Positions 7,799 through 14,989 are shown, counted from the first letter of the stretch. The stretch is 46,444 nucleotides of DNA from Minisyncoccota bacterium (GCA_031291875.1 JARLIE010000042.1:1-46444), one strand, 5' to 3'. Notes: generated from the sequence alone by a model not told the origin. Translations and numbers: made by a program.

Positions 7799-8508
7799 CA
7801 TCTTTTCTATCGGACTTACATGCTGAACTGCGCCGCACACGACTTACGAGACGCGGATCAACACATCGGGCTGAAGACGTGCCACTTGGCCTGCATAAGA
7901 AATACGAGCGAATGGAACGCGTCTTGCTGCCTGAGCCTGTATCGATAGCACAAAACCTTCAAGATGTGCTTATACACCGTCACTCGGCGGTTTCGGGCAA
8001 TCCGGAGGAACCAATTACGCTGGTAGAACTTAGTGCGCTTCTTGGGCACTCTCTAAGAAAACGACCGAAGAATACGACGAGTAGAAATTATCCCTCCGGC
8101 GGAGCCCTTTACCCTGTTGAAACCTATCTTATTTCGACAGCTATCGAAACCCAACTCCCCAGTGTTTTTCACTACAACCCTTCTGAACATTCCCTAGAAC
8201 GCCTTTGGCCGCTTCCTGAAGCATTTGATATGAAAAGTATCGCCAAGCATCCCGAATCACTTCCCCTTTCTACGCTTATCGTTTTCACGAGCGTATGGAG
8301 AAGATCGGCTGCAAAATATGGCGACCTGGCATACCAGCACGCATTACTTGAAGCAGGACATATGAGCGAAAATATTCTACTTGTCGCAACCGCGCTTGAA
8401 ATCAATGCCCGGCCATACGCAGGCTTTGAAGACAATCTCATCGCTGAATTGCTCGACCTGGATGAAACAGAAGAGCAGTCGGTGCACACGGTAACCATTT
8501 GTAAATAG
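7795..8508 (+). CDS. SagB-type FMN-dependent dehydrogenase (azoline oxidase)
   Basis: A 237-residue nitroreductase-fold protein of the SagB/ThcOx type, which oxidises azolines made by YcaO enzymes to aromatic azoles using FMN. Visible signatures: RNYPSGGALYPVETYL (97-112), FHYNPSEHSLERL (125-137), and the helix KYGDLAYQHALLEAGHMSEN (174-193) followed by ILLVATAL and GFEDN. It overlaps the YcaO stop by 4 nt. It is near the lower end of family length and carries no extra domain. With YcaO it gives a minimal azole-forming pair. After its stop comes a 12-bp hairpin shared with the convergent gene 8575-8787. Confidence 0.92.
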   Translation: MTSFLSDLHAELRRTRLTRRGSTHRAEDVPLGLHKKYERMERVLLPEPVSIAQNLQDVLIHRHSAVSGNPEEPITLVELSALLGHSLRKRPKNTTSRNYPSGGALYPVETYLISTAIETQLPSVFHYNPSEHSLERLWPLPEAFDMKSIAKHPESLPLSTLIVFTSVWRRSAAKYGDLAYQHALLEAGHMSENILLVATALEINARPYAGFEDNLIAELLDLDETEEQSVHTVTICK

Positions 8509-8527
8509 ATATGCGGCCAGAAGAAAA

Positions 8528-8555
8528 CGGCTGCCAATCTCTCGATTGGCAGCCG
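8528..8555 (-). terminator. Hairpin terminator of 8575-8787
   Basis: A perfect 12-bp stem CGGCTGCCAATC / GATTGGCAGCCG with a 4-nt loop; on the minus strand it is followed by TTTTCTTCT. It ends the small secreted-protein gene and may also stop YcaO-SagB transcripts from the other side. Confidence 0.8.
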
Positions 8556-8574
8556 GTCGCGACACAAAGTCGCA

Positions 8575-8787
8575 TCAGCGCTTACAGGGCTTCGACTCGC
8601 CGAGCCGATTGACCCAGGTCCCGGTCGCTTTCGCCTGCTGCAAGCGCGCCCTGCAGCCGCCGTTGCCCAGCGTGCTGTCCTTGCTGGCACAGAGAGCGAA
8701 ATGACGCTGGCATGACCATTGGGCGGCAGATGCGGACGTAGCGAGTGCGCTCACAACGAGCGCGACCGCGCACAGAAACAGTTTCAT
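8575..8787 (-). CDS. Small secreted Cys-containing protein
   Basis: A 70-residue protein starting MKLFLCAVALVVSALATSASA, a clear signal peptide with an AxA site, then AQWSCQRHFALCASKDS... ending ESKPCKR. Four Cys in the mature part (SCQ, LCA, GCRA, PCKR) could form two disulfides. The start ATG at 8787 has a strong SD (AGGAGAGGA). It has its own sigma70-like promoter and hairpin terminator and is clearly more GC-rich than the YcaO gene beside it. The style recalls small exported proteins of alphaproteobacteria, but that is a resemblance, not a search result. Function unknown. Confidence 0.85.
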   Translation of the reverse strand: MKLFLCAVALVVSALATSASAAQWSCQRHFALCASKDSTLGNGGCRARLQQAKATGTWVNRLGESKPCKR

Positions 8788-8842
8788 GAGTCCTCTCCTT
8801 TTTTGAGGCCGTGTGAAGCCCTCTTGGGCTACACCTTCAGAT

Positions 8843-8871
8843 ATACTGCCATCAGATGAGATACAGGTCAA
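8843..8871 (-). promoter_or_regulatory. Sigma70-like promoter of 8575-8787
   Basis: On the minus strand TTGACC (8866-8871), 17-nt spacer and CAGTAT (8843-8848). The predicted start near 8836 gives a leader of about 50 nt carrying the AGGAGAGGA SD. This is unlike the leaderless starts of most neighbours. Confidence 0.5.
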
Positions 8872-8884
8872 GTACGTAAGACGG

Positions 8885-9002
8885 ACGAACGCACGGCATA
8901 TGACGTTTTGCCGGCGAGGACGGGTACCCATATTCCCAAACTAAGGACCACGACTATCCGATACCTTCGCAGACGGCAAAACGTCATATGCCGTGCGTTC
9001 GT
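8885..9002. repeat. Long inverted-repeat element B
   Basis: Left arm 8885-8913 and right arm 8974-9002 are perfectly complementary over 29 nt, around a 60-nt loop. The left arm runs into TTGCCGGCGAGGACGG and the right arm is entered through CGCAGACGGC, as in element A (2334-2447), although the outer arm sequences are unrelated. It lies in the divergent region between 8787 and 9086. Confidence 0.9.
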
Positions 9003-9085
9003 GGTTCGTCTTCATCACAAGAGGGCAAGCGTCGCTTTCGCTCACAGGGTTCGACCATGATATAAACAAACAAACGGAGAATCTT

Positions 9086-10714
9086 ATGGAAAAAAAATAT
9101 GCCGATCTACATGAGGCGATCGCATCAATCGCTCTCGTACGGCGCCAATCCGGAGCGGTGATTGTTGAGCAAGAGCAAACGGAAAGACGAGCAGATTGGA
9201 TATTCGATTTCCGAGCACTTCTGCTTCAGCCGCATTGGCTCAACAGGTACGCGGAAATATTCTGGGAACTGTACGAATCGAAACTTCCCTTTCAGGTCGG
9301 CACCATGGAAACCGCGGGAATCTCCCTGGTTTCGGCGGTCGTGATGAAGGGAATGGAACGCGGCACACCTGTAAATGGATTTTTCATCCGCAAGTCGCGC
9401 AAGCGCCAAGGGCTCATGCGCCAGATAGAAGGTACACTGAACGAACATCCGATTGTTTTACTGGATGATCTGATCAATACCGGCTTCACCTTCGACAAAC
9501 AGCTGGCTGTACTAGCTGATACGGGGAAAAAGGTTACAGATATTTTTTCTCTGCTCGCTTTTAGGGCGAACGACGCATATACCTCTTTCGAAAATCGAGG
9601 CATAACCATGCGTTACTTATTCACCTTAAAGGATTTTGGGATTCCCCTCCTGTATGATCGACTCCAAAAGAAAAGCTCTTTCGAGGAAGTCTGGCACTAC
9701 ACAGGGCCAAATCCTAGTTTTCACCTGGTCGTTCAGAAATCAGCACCCGTACTAGGCGACTCTCTGGTATATCTGGGGTGCGATGATGGGGTTATGCGCG
9801 CGCTGGATCAAAATACCGGCGCCGTTGCCTGGGAATTCACCGTCGGCAAACATCCAGATGGGAAAGGCATTCTTTCTACCCCCGCGCTGCATAACGGCAT
9901 ATTGTATTTCGGTGCTTACGATGGCGTCGTGTATGCGCTCGATGCAAAAACGGGAATAGTAAGGTGGAAGTATGTGGATGCTGACTGGGTCGGCTCTTCG
10001 CCTTGTGTCGCAGCGTCGCTAGGTCTCGTGTATATCGGAGTTGAATTTGGTCTTTTTGGAAAGCGAGGGGGCATCGTCGCGCTCGATCTGCGCACCGGTG
10101 AAAGACGCTGGCAACGAAAAATGCCTTCGCTTACGCATGCGTCTCCATTGTATGTCAGCGAAGAAGACATGGTCGTTATCGGGAGCAATAACGGGGTTTG
10201 CTATGCCTACAACGCACGCGACGGCGCTGAACTTTGGCAGTACCCGACCGAGAGCGACATAAAAACGACCCCTGCATACAATCCAGACCTAAAGCTGTTA
10301 TTTGTCGCATCAATGGATGGGAAACTGTATGCGCTCCATGCGCAAACCGGCGAACCAGCATATGCTTACGAAACTGGCGCATCCATATATTCGATTCCAC
10401 TCGTTTCAGGAAATACGGTGTATGTCGCATCGCTCGATAAATATTTGTACGCAATCGACTGCGAGACATCGAAATTACGCTGGTCATTCGAGACGCGAGG
10501 CCGTATCTTCGGTTCGCCGGTCATTGCAAGCGGATCGCTTTTTATCGGCTCCAATGACGGCAGGCTCTACGAACTAGATCCAGAACGCGGAGATCTTCTG
10601 GGTGAGTTTCAAGCAAGTGAGCGGATACTTTCCAAAATCGCATATAACGCCGGTTCAAAACTCTTATTCGCACGGACCGTCGCAAATGAGCTTTACTGCT
10701 TGCGAAAGAAATAA
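9086..10714 (+). CDS. Phosphoribosyltransferase fused to a PQQ-like beta-propeller
   Basis: A 542-residue two-domain protein. Residues about 1-195 are a type I phosphoribosyltransferase fold: FIRKSRKRQG (100-109), like the flexible-loop region of orotate PRTases, and the PRPP-binding motif IVLLDDLINTGFT (123-135) with its acidic pair. Residues about 215-542 hold seven PQQ-like propeller repeats (GVMRALDQNTGAVAWEF, GVVYALDAKTGIVRWKY and so on). No signal peptide is present, so it is cytosolic and the propeller probably is a binding platform, not a periplasmic dehydrogenase. The start has an SD (GGAGA, 6 nt before ATG). It precedes an unrecognised gene and a PP-loop enzyme on the same strand. 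Its substrate is unknown; the fusion is unusual. Confidence 0.85.
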   Translation: MEKKYADLHEAIASIALVRRQSGAVIVEQEQTERRADWIFDFRALLLQPHWLNRYAEIFWELYESKLPFQVGTMETAGISLVSAVVMKGMERGTPVNGFFIRKSRKRQGLMRQIEGTLNEHPIVLLDDLINTGFTFDKQLAVLADTGKKVTDIFSLLAFRANDAYTSFENRGITMRYLFTLKDFGIPLLYDRLQKKSSFEEVWHYTGPNPSFHLVVQKSAPVLGDSLVYLGCDDGVMRALDQNTGAVAWEFTVGKHPDGKGILSTPALHNGILYFGAYDGVVYALDAKTGIVRWKYVDADWVGSSPCVAASLGLVYIGVEFGLFGKRGGIVALDLRTGERRWQRKMPSLTHASPLYVSEEDMVVIGSNNGVCYAYNARDGAELWQYPTESDIKTTPAYNPDLKLLFVASMDGKLYALHAQTGEPAYAYETGASIYSIPLVSGNTVYVASLDKYLYAIDCETSKLRWSFETRGRIFGSPVIASGSLFIGSNDGRLYELDPERGDLLGEFQASERILSKIAYNAGSKLLFARTVANELYCLRKK

Positions 10715-10755
10715 CGGCATACCGCTGTCAAGGTGTACCCTACTCAAAATAAACC

Positions 10756-10761
10756 TATAAT
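10756..10761 (+). promoter_or_regulatory. -10 box (TATAAT) of 10768-11439
   Basis: TATAAT ends 6 nt before the ATG at 10768, so this gene and the PP-loop gene after it can be read as a leaderless mRNA independently of the gene upstream. Confidence 0.55.
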
Positions 10762-10767
10762 TCGCCT

Positions 10768-11439
10768 ATGGCATATGCAGCTCTCATTGATTCGAACTCG
10801 AATGTGCTCCTTTCTCTCAACCTACACCTCGCCGCTATTATATTCGTCAGCAAATGTACCGAAGACACATTGCCCGTAAGTGCGGTTGAAGATCCGAACT
10901 ATCTACATCGGAAGCATTTCTGGCAAAAGAGATTCCCGCTTGCGTCTTTGTCGGCGGTCGCATATCCGGAGTGGCGCTGGGATTTTAAAACCCGCCGCTT
11001 TTATCCTGCACAACCTCACCTGATCACGGAATCTATGCGGGCCAAATCGAAACTCGCCAACAAAAAGGTGCAGGCGATTTCATATATCATGAGTAACTTG
11101 AGCGCGGCGCGCCACACACTCCGAACGGGCGTTGAGTTTCAAGAAACGACGCATTTATTGAAGCGAATGGAGGCTTTGGAATTCAAGAAAACTGCTGGAA
11201 CTGATGACCCCTTTCGGTTCCCGTTCGTGATGCAATATGCAGATTCAGCCGGCATAGCTCCTGAACAAGCTGCCGACGACATACTCTTTAAGGCAAAGAT
11301 GGAGGAAGATGTCCTGATTCGATCCGAGGGCACTCGTCTTAAATATTTCCGCGCGATGCGCAACGCGGGTACGATAGAAGAAATCGATGCACTCCTTAGG
11401 GAGTTTCATGCCGACCATTTCTTTGTCGGTGATATATAA
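10768..11439 (+). CDS. Conserved-looking protein of unknown function
   Basis: A 223-residue soluble protein not recognised. The N-terminal half is mixed (YAALIDSNSNVLLSLNLHLA; later AYPEWRWDFKTRRFYP, which is rich in aromatic and basic residues), the C-terminal half is helical and charged (QETTHLLKRMEALEFKK, then MEEDVLIRSEGTRLKYFRAM and EEIDALLREFHADHF). There is no signal peptide, membrane span or metal-binding cluster. It ends 1 nt before the ATG of the PP-loop gene, so the two are surely one unit. The association with a PRTase-propeller and PP-loop enzymes suggests a partner or substrate-handling role, which is inference only. Confidence 0.8.
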   Translation: MAYAALIDSNSNVLLSLNLHLAAIIFVSKCTEDTLPVSAVEDPNYLHRKHFWQKRFPLASLSAVAYPEWRWDFKTRRFYPAQPHLITESMRAKSKLANKKVQAISYIMSNLSAARHTLRTGVEFQETTHLLKRMEALEFKKTAGTDDPFRFPFVMQYADSAGIAPEQAADDILFKAKMEEDVLIRSEGTRLKYFRAMRNAGTIEEIDALLREFHADHFFVGDI

Positions 11440-11440
11440 C

Positions 11441-12538
11441 ATGGCAGCATCACTTATATTCTATAATCCGCGCAAGATCGCTTCGCTCGATCGCAATCTC
11501 TATCCAGACATCAATCGGTTCTCTAAATTCTTTTCGCTCTACGACAACTCGGTGGCGCTGGTCGATCGGACAGGCACTGTGCGCACGCCAATACGGAGCC
11601 ATCTGCTTTCTCCAATACCCGCCGTGCGACCATTTTCAAAGACCTACGAAGAACTGTGCGATGAGCGAGCACGGGAGATCCTGCAGCGTGCGGATGAACT
11701 CTCGCTCCCCATTTATACAATGTGGTCGGGCGGTATCGACAGCACCCTCGTTCTCGTCTCACTTCTCAAGCATGCAACTGAGACACAGAAAAAGAATATT
11801 ACAGTGCTCATGAGTGATGAGTCGATAAACGAATACCCTCGTTTCTACCGAGAGCATATATACGGGAAACTACACACCGAATCATCCGTGCGCTTCCCTG
11901 AGCTTATCGGCACCAATCTTATGCTGGTTGGCGGAGAACATAACGATCAGCTTTTTGGTTCCGATGTAGTCGGTCTTATGATCTCGCGGTATGGGGAAGC
12001 GATCATTCACGAGCCGGTCAGGAGAGATCGTCTACTTGAATTTTTCACCGAGAAATCTGGCAATGCTGAGAACGTCGATTTTTACTTGGATATATTTGAG
12101 AAAGTACGAGCCTCCGCCCCAGTCGAGATCAGCACGAATTTCCAGTACCTCTGGTGGCTAAATTTCGCACTGAAGTGGCAGCCGGTGTACACTCGCATGT
12201 TGATCCGGGTCCGACCAAGAAACGTCGCAAATATAACGCCCGAATATCTGCGCACGCGCTATGTGCAGTTCTACTCGACTGATGACTTCCAGCTTTGGAG
12301 CATACTGAATCTCGACAAAAAAATACAAAATACCTGGGTTTCATACAAATTCACCGCGAAAGAGGTGATTTACCGCTACACGAAAGATGCCGACTATCGT
12401 GACAACAAAACAAAGCGCGGCTCTCTTTTTAACCTGCTTGTACAACAAGATATGTACAACTTTGTCGATGACTCTTTCACCTTTTACAAAGAAATGGAGC
12501 CTGAGGAATACTATCTACCCGAGAATGATTTTGCTTGA
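11441..12538 (+). CDS. PP-loop ATP pyrophosphatase, asparagine-synthetase-like
   Basis: A 365-residue protein with the PP-loop MWSGGIDSTLVLVSLL at about residue 96-111, and later GGEHNDQLFGSD, the counterpart of the SGEGADELFGG-type motif of asparagine synthetases. The N-terminal glutaminase domain of true AsnB is absent, so ammonia from Gln is not provided by this chain. Such enzymes adenylate a carboxyl or carbonyl group and transfer a nucleophile. The start at 11441 (MAASLIFYNPRK) is chosen over the in-frame 11387 because it directly follows the upstream stop. It converges with the second PP-loop gene, overlapping its 3' end by 24 bp. Role inferred: tailoring enzyme of an unknown pathway. 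Confidence 0.85.
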   Translation: MAASLIFYNPRKIASLDRNLYPDINRFSKFFSLYDNSVALVDRTGTVRTPIRSHLLSPIPAVRPFSKTYEELCDERAREILQRADELSLPIYTMWSGGIDSTLVLVSLLKHATETQKKNITVLMSDESINEYPRFYREHIYGKLHTESSVRFPELIGTNLMLVGGEHNDQLFGSDVVGLMISRYGEAIIHEPVRRDRLLEFFTEKSGNAENVDFYLDIFEKVRASAPVEISTNFQYLWWLNFALKWQPVYTRMLIRVRPRNVANITPEYLRTRYVQFYSTDDFQLWSILNLDKKIQNTWVSYKFTAKEVIYRYTKDADYRDNKTKRGSLFNLLVQQDMYNFVDDSFTFYKEMEPEEYYLPENDFA

Positions 12539-13411
12539 TGGACGCAGTTGCTCACGCATTTCTTCTACCCCAAGCGCGAACGTCTCGAGTCCTGCACCGA
12601 AACGGTCGGTTAAAGCGGCTTGGACCTGCGCACGTCGATTGGCAATCAGTTCGTATCCATTCAGTTTGATACGGCTGAGGATATCTGGCCAATGATAGTT
12701 AATGACGAGCTGCTTAAGTAAGTGCTTATTCGAATGGTGCCGAAACAGCTCCGGATGCCGGACAGCGAAATCTATGATGGGTATCTGCAGGTATGCGAGT
12801 ACGGCCTCGGACATACTGTAGTAAAAATATGGCCGATGGGTTGTTTTGTGGCGCTGCATCCAATGCAGCGGGGCTGTAAATCCTGAATCAAATTTTATAT
12901 ACGTGTCAGCTGCCTCAGCAGGTTCAGAATCAGCTAGGTGGTAAAGCTGCTCACCTCCGCCGAGTACTGCATATCCGCCCATGTTCTCAACAGTCTCAAG
13001 CAAGAAAAGCTGGAAATACCGAAATACATTACCAGCCACGTATCCTTCCTGGACGTATGTCTCGATGCGATGCTGGAAAAAATCTTCCATATCGACGGTA
13101 ACGATTTTTTGTGTAACCGCATGCGCCTGACACCAGTTTTTCGCATACCATATATCTCTTTCGTTTGTACCGGCCGCATGCGCGACAGTAAGCACCGAGA
13201 AATGTATACCAAGGTCAAAGAGAATGCGGCAAATCACTTCACTATCGATGCCACCGCTTGAACAAACGATGATAGGTCTCGATCCGGCTTCGTTCACGAT
13301 TGAAGTCGCTATTGTCTGCAGTTCTTTTTTCCAAGCTTCTGGCTCCCGCACACAAGGCCGGAATCGTACAGCGAAGGGGTGATGCGTAAATTCCAGGGCA
13401 ATGGCGTCCAT
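12515..13411 (-). CDS. PP-loop ATP pyrophosphatase
   Basis: A 298-residue protein with the PP-loop IIVCSSGGIDSEVICRIL near residue 46-63, followed by FSVLTVAHAAGTNERDIWYAK (substrate region) and VLGGGEQLYHLADSE. It resembles asparagine-synthetase-like or N-type PP-ATPases without an N-terminal amidotransferase. The ATG at 13411 is preferred to the GTG at 13423 because a TATAAT ends just before the GTG. It is convergent with 11441-12538, with 24 bp of overlap. Two different PP-loop enzymes side by side hint at sequential activation steps on one molecule; this is inference. Confidence 0.82.
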   Translation of the reverse strand: MDAIALEFTHHPFAVRFRPCVREPEAWKKELQTIATSIVNEAGSRPIIVCSSGGIDSEVICRILFDLGIHFSVLTVAHAAGTNERDIWYAKNWCQAHAVTQKIVTVDMEDFFQHRIETYVQEGYVAGNVFRYFQLFLLETVENMGGYAVLGGGEQLYHLADSEPAEAADTYIKFDSGFTAPLHWMQRHKTTHRPYFYYSMSEAVLAYLQIPIIDFAVRHPELFRHHSNKHLLKQLVINYHWPDILSRIKLNGYELIANRRAQVQAALTDRFGAGLETFALGVEEMREQLRPSSKIILG

Positions 13412-13424
13412 AGATTGCGACACA

Positions 13425-13430
13425 ATTATA
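13425..13430 (-). promoter_or_regulatory. Extended -10 box (TGC-TATAAT) of 12515-13411
   Basis: TGC-TATAAT on the minus strand, 13 nt before the ATG at 13411. A leader of only about 6 nt would result. Confidence 0.5.
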
Positions 13431-13487
13431 GCAAGACACCTTGCAACTCATCCTGTTTGGCAGGAATGGAGAAACAAGGTAGTATCC

Positions 13488-13520
13488 CTTGTCGCTCCAC
13501 ATGGATCGACTGCAGGGTGG
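13488..13520. other. Small hairpin in the gap before 13573
   Basis: CGCTCCAC and GTGGAGCG form a perfect 8-bp stem with a loop of about 16 nt between the divergent genes at 13411 and 13573. No U-tract follows; its role is unknown. Confidence 0.5.
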
Positions 13521-13572
13521 AGCGGAATGCATAGTGTTTTCCGCGCCCGAAGTACTCGCGTAAGGAGAATTT

Positions 13573-13779
13573 ATGCGAGTAATTGCACTGGCGCTTCTTT
13601 TGCTCGGAACTGTGTCAGCATTTTCGGGCGGCGTTATGGCTTATACCATGACGTTCGGCAAAAGCGCCGTATGCGTAGTCCCCGATGATTCTGATTCTTC
13701 AGATAGTCTGGGCTCAGAGCCTGCGGTGTTCCAGGATATTTTCTGGTCCCGCATCGCAAAGGCACGTGCCGTAAGGTAA
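13573..13779 (+). CDS. Small exported protein
   Basis: A 68-residue protein starting MRVIALALLLLGTVSA with a second hydrophobic patch up to GGVMAYTMTFG; a signal peptide or anchor is clear. The mature part is acidic in the middle (VVPDDSDSSDSLGSE) and basic at the end (RIAKARAVR). The ATG has a strong SD (AAGGAGAATTT). A GC-rich hairpin follows its stop. One Cys only. It stands alone on its strand; function unknown. Confidence 0.75.
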   Translation: MRVIALALLLLGTVSAFSGGVMAYTMTFGKSAVCVVPDDSDSSDSLGSEPAVFQDIFWSRIAKARAVR

Positions 13780-13784
13780 GCGCC

Positions 13785-13820
13785 AAGCCGGCGGACGGGC
13801 CCCCGCCCGCCGGTTCGGCC
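13785..13820 (+). terminator. GC-rich hairpin after 13573-13779
   Basis: CCGGCGGACGGG and CCCGCCCGCCGG pair with small imperfections just after the stop codon. No clear U-tract follows, so it is a possible, not certain, intrinsic terminator; it may instead protect the mRNA 3' end. Confidence 0.45.
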
Positions 13821-13823
13821 TCA

Positions 13824-13955
13824 TTGACAGTTCATCTAGTTCTCTGTAATTTGTAGGTGGGCGGCGAGGAGCTGACACTCTTTGCCAACACCATGTGATC
13901 GTCATGCGATCACCCACAACCAAGGCCAGCGTTATTCTCCGACGCTGGTCTTTCT
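13824..13955 (+). ncRNA. Candidate small RNA with own promoter and terminator
   Basis: TTGACA (13824-13829), a 17-nt spacer and TAATTT (13847-13852) form a near-consensus promoter with no coding region behind it. The predicted transcript runs from about 13859 to about 13955, where the hairpin GGCCAGCGT / ACGCTGGTC followed by TTTCTTTT (13924-13958) is a good intrinsic terminator. Inside, GTGATCG-TCATG-CGATCAC is a hairpin and TTGTAGGTG can pair with CACCCACAA, so the RNA would be highly folded. It carries CGGCGAGGA, the 9-mer also found in elements A and B. No known RNA family was recognised. Confidence 0.5.
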
Positions 13956-13978
13956 TTTCAGACGAATCAAACAAATCA

Positions 13979-14004
13979 AAAGGCCGCGCTGACGCGCGGC
14001 CTTT
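13979..14004 (-). terminator. Terminator of the cupin gene
   Basis: AAAGGCCGCG / CGCGGCCTTT, 10 bp with a 6-nt loop, just after the cupin stop on the minus strand; the flanking T/A tracts make it work in either direction. Confidence 0.8.
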
Positions 14005-14013
14005 GTATTGTGT

Positions 14014-14460
14014 TTATCGTTCGTGAGGATGACGCATACGATCCTCAGCTTGAATGTGCTTGTGTGGGTGTCCAACCGCAAAGAAGATCAACGGCCTTTC
14101 GGCTTCAGGCGCGACCCACACGCCGTGCGGATATTCACCTGGAATGTGGATCACGTGCCCTCCATGAACCGGGATGTTGTCGCCGTCGATATGAACGAAA
14201 CCCTCCCCGAGAATGAAGTAGATCTCATGATCGCCGTCATGCACATGGAGTTTAAATCCAGCGCCCGGATCCATCTTGATGAAATCGGCTCCGATCTCGG
14301 ATCCGTCCGGCTTCATGCCCGCAACGCCAGGCTTTCCTGCGATGCCCTCGAGTATGTTGCCGTCTGCATCTTTCATCGGCAGCCATTCGCCTTCGCTGAT
14401 ATGGCGAAGGTGCTGTTCCTTTTGCCACGACCTGACTTCGAGCGTGTAGCGCGCATCCAT
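14014..14460 (-). CDS. Cupin-domain protein
   Basis: A 148-residue protein with a single conserved beta-barrel of the cupin type. Motif 1 is GAGFKLHVHDGDHEIYF with the metal-binding HxH and Glu; motif 2 is GHVIHIPGEYPHGVW with the last His. A small metal-dependent enzyme or a sensor is expected; the substrate cannot be told. The frame is open to 14529 but the ATG at 14460 (MDARYTLEVRSWQKEQ) has an SD (TTGGAG). The C-terminus is His-rich (GHPHKHIQAEDRMRHPHER), perhaps extra metal binding. It is a single gene with its own terminator, between the PP-loop genes and rpsJ. Confidence 0.85.
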   Translation of the reverse strand: MDARYTLEVRSWQKEQHLRHISEGEWLPMKDADGNILEGIAGKPGVAGMKPDGSEIGADFIKMDPGAGFKLHVHDGDHEIYFILGEGFVHIDGDNIPVHGGHVIHIPGEYPHGVWVAPEAERPLIFFAVGHPHKHIQAEDRMRHPHER

Positions 14461-14528
14461 TGCAAAGACTCCAATTTCTATTGCGACTGACAGGCAGCTT
14501 GCCTCATGTCGTGACATAGTGCAAATCA

Positions 14529-14550
14529 AACCGCCCCTTGCGGGACGGTT
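14529..14550 (-). terminator. Terminator of rpsJ
   Basis: AACCGCCCC / GGGACGGTT (one C-A mismatch) with TTTGATTTGC following on the minus strand. It separates rpsJ from the cupin gene, showing that rpsJ is no longer co-transcribed with rplC. Confidence 0.75.
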
Positions 14551-14569
14551 CTGCTTTTCTTATTTTTTC

Positions 14570-14935
14570 TTACATCATCTTGACGTCGATATTGACGCCA
14601 GACGGGAGGTCGATATTGGTGAGCGCCTCGATCACCTTCGCTTCCGGATTGAGGATGTCGATCATGCGCTTGTGGATGCGCATCTCGAACTGCTCGCGAG
14701 AGTCCTTGTCGATGAAGGCCGCACGGTTCACCGTGTATTTCTTGATATCGATGGGGAGCGGAACGGGACCGACGACGGTCGCATTGTAGCGGGCTGCCGT
14801 GTCAATAATTTGCTTGACCGAGCGATCAAGAACGCCGTGCTCGTAGGCACGAACGCGAATGCGCAGCCGAGTCGGGCCGTCTCCCTTCTTGGCCCGGCTG
14901 CGTGCCGGCTTCTTGACTGTCGTTTCCGCTGTCAT
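14570..14935 (-). CDS. rpsJ: Ribosomal protein S10
   Basis: S10 (121 residues) is a small-subunit head protein and, as NusE, a transcription antitermination factor. Signatures: RLRIRVRAYEHGVLDRSVKQI, VVGPVPLPIDIKKYTVNRA and HKRMIDILNP. About 20 basic residues precede the core (KKPARSRAKKGDGP). The start is MTAETTVKK (14935), though the frame is open further. It normally leads the S10 operon directly before rplC; here it has its own promoter, leader hairpin and terminator and is separated from rplC by 12.3 kb. Confidence 0.97.
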   Translation of the reverse strand: MTAETTVKKPARSRAKKGDGPTRLRIRVRAYEHGVLDRSVKQIIDTAARYNATVVGPVPLPIDIKKYTVNRAAFIDKDSREQFEMRIHKRMIDILNPEAKVIEALTNIDLPSGVNIDVKMM

Positions 14936-14961
14936 AGAACGATTGGAGTATGCACTATCAT

Positions 14962-14989
14962 TATAAAAAAGGCAAGAATGGTAGCCTTT
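14962..14989 (-). promoter_or_regulatory. Stem-loop plus U-tract in the rpsJ leader
   Basis: On the minus strand AAAGGC and GCCTTT pair around a 10-nt loop and are followed by TTTATAAT, about 30 nt before the rpsJ ATG. It is the weakest of six similar leader hairpins in this window. Confidence 0.4.

Noticed and set aside
2334-9002. Elements A and B as integron attC sites
   Set aside because: The outer ends lack the RYYYAAC/GTTRRRY core sites and no integrase is present; the conserved part is loop-proximal, unlike attC.
11441-13411. Lasso peptide cluster on the strength of two asparagine-synthetase-like enzymes
   Set aside because: No B-protein protease, no lasso precursor with Gly/Asp ring residues and no exporter were found; both enzymes lack a glutaminase domain.
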